Shown in pieces: positions 4,542-5,067 of a DNA stretch of 5,067 nucleotides; position 1 is the first letter of the stretch, and each line of letters opens with the position of its first letter. The position numbers were made by a program, and so were the translations under genes. Origin of the DNA: Deltaproteobacteria bacterium (GTDB lineage: Bacteria; Myxococcota_A; UBA796; UBA2385); the NCBI GenBank assembly GCA_003694325.1, contig RFKJ01000073.1, forward strand, positions 1-5,067, written 5' to 3'. The notes beneath the pieces are model-generated. The model did not search any database, was not told the origin of the DNA, and worked only from the letters and a program-made list of their open reading frames with translations.

Positions 4542-5067
4542 GTCGCGCCCGCCAGCCGGGTCAGCACGCTGATGAGCCCGCCGCACCCGCAGCAGATGAA
4601 CCCGAACATCACGATGCCGGCGACGATGGCCAGCAGCAGCCTGGGATCGGGGCCGCCCCCGCTGTCGAGGACCGGCTGGACCTCCCGGGGCCGGACGTTG
4701 CCCGCGCCGTCGACCGGTCCGCCCCAGGCGGCGAGGAAGGGTTCGAGCCAGGGGAAGACCATCGGGTCGTCGATGTCCTGCAGCACCAGGGGTTCGGGCA
4801 GGCCGTGCACCTCCAGGCGCGCCGGGGCGCCGGGGGTGCGGGGAAACCGCGCCAGGCGCACTGCGGTGCGGGGGGCGGCGTGGCGCGCGGCCGGCTGCCA
4901 CGGCCCGCCATGGGGGGCCTGGACGAGCACCACGGCCAGCAGCCGCTGGGCGGTGAGGCCGAGGGTGACCCAGGTCCGGGCGCCGTCCTGCCGGGGAGCT
5001 GCGCCGGCGGCCATGGTGGCCAGGATCGATTCGCCAGGGAGCAGCAGGTCGGCGAACAGGTCGGGGC
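4538..5067 (-). CDS. PH-like protein with C-terminal membrane anchor (5' end outside window)
   Basis: The frame ends at a TGA (4540-4538) and is open to the right edge, giving 175 visible residues. An ATG at 5014 exists, but coherent sequence continues before it (DLFADLLLPGESILATM), so the true start is probably outside. The segment LLLPGESILATM, then TWVTLGLTAQRLLAVVLVQA, is reminiscent of bacterial PH-like domains, which commonly open with a LLPGE-x-I/V-L motif and continue with a LTxxRLL strand. That assignment is inference. The last 35 residues contain one strong hydrophobic helix (RLLLAIVAGIVMFGFICCGC and on to about ISVL), with a cluster of three cysteines at its centre, predicted to anchor the protein in the membrane with most of the chain on one side. 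It precedes the glutamine amidotransferase with a 4-base stop/start overlap, so the two are translationally coupled. The coding call is good; the function is uncertain. Confidence 0.75.
   Translation of the reverse strand, partial: PDLFADLLLPGESILATMAAGAAPRQDGARTWVTLGLTAQRLLAVVLVQAPHGGPWQPAARHAAPRTAVRLARFPRTPGAPARLEVHGLPEPLVLQDIDDPMVFPWLEPFLAAWGGPVDGAGNVRPREVQPVLDSGGGPDPRLLLAIVAGIVMFGFICCGCGGLISVLTRLAGAT

Noticed and set aside
4542..4901. 120-residue N-terminal extension of the amidotransferase frame
   Set aside because: Arg/Pro/Gly-rich, overlaps the PH-like/membrane protein in another frame, and the GTGA overlap marks the natural start at 4541.

Overview
The window is about 5 kb of very GC-rich bacterial DNA, with strong G/C bias at third codon positions and long open antisense frames as a by-product. 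Coding density is high. A full-consensus sigma-54 promoter (1007-1023) argues for a lineage that uses sigma-54 and against Actinobacteria. Together with the GC content and the TPR-rich hypothetical proteins, this suggests a Myxococcota-type or other deltaproteobacterial-type Gram-negative. That placement is inference; no rRNA or marker gene is present.

Layout. 1-864 (+): the 3' part of a TPR protein that enters from the left edge, with a long acidic linker followed by four canonical TPR units. 865-1054: a 190-base intergenic region holding two perfect palindromes (913-922 and 950-967) and the sigma-54 -24/-12 promoter. These precede a 58-residue, all-helical small protein of unknown function (1055-1231, +). 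1272-2198 (-): thyX, flavin-dependent thymidylate synthase, convergent with the small gene. 2199-2335: a short divergent intergenic region. 2336-2554 (+): a DUF5522-type small protein with a CCGxGCRHCPY cysteine cluster; its start lies on a TACAAT box, so it may be leaderless. 2623-3777 (+): a 384-residue protein with degenerate TPRs and an unrecognised C-terminal domain, behind its own -10-like box and a good Shine-Dalgarno. 3798-4541 (-): a stand-alone class I glutamine amidotransferase. 4538-5067 (-): the C-terminal part of a membrane-anchored, PH-like protein that leaves the right edge; its stop overlaps the amidotransferase start by 4 bases (GTGA).

How it works together. The window is not one obvious pathway. 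The two minus-strand genes at the right form a translationally coupled operon. DUF5522 and the TPR/unknown-domain gene are tandem and may be partly co-transcribed. thyX is a monocistronic dTMP-synthesis gene. The most distinctive element is the compact sigma-54 regulatory module driving a tiny uncharacterised protein, with palindromes placed where an enhancer-binding activator could sit. No tRNA, rRNA, CRISPR array, insertion sequence or phage gene was seen, and no stretch above 300 bases lacks a gene.
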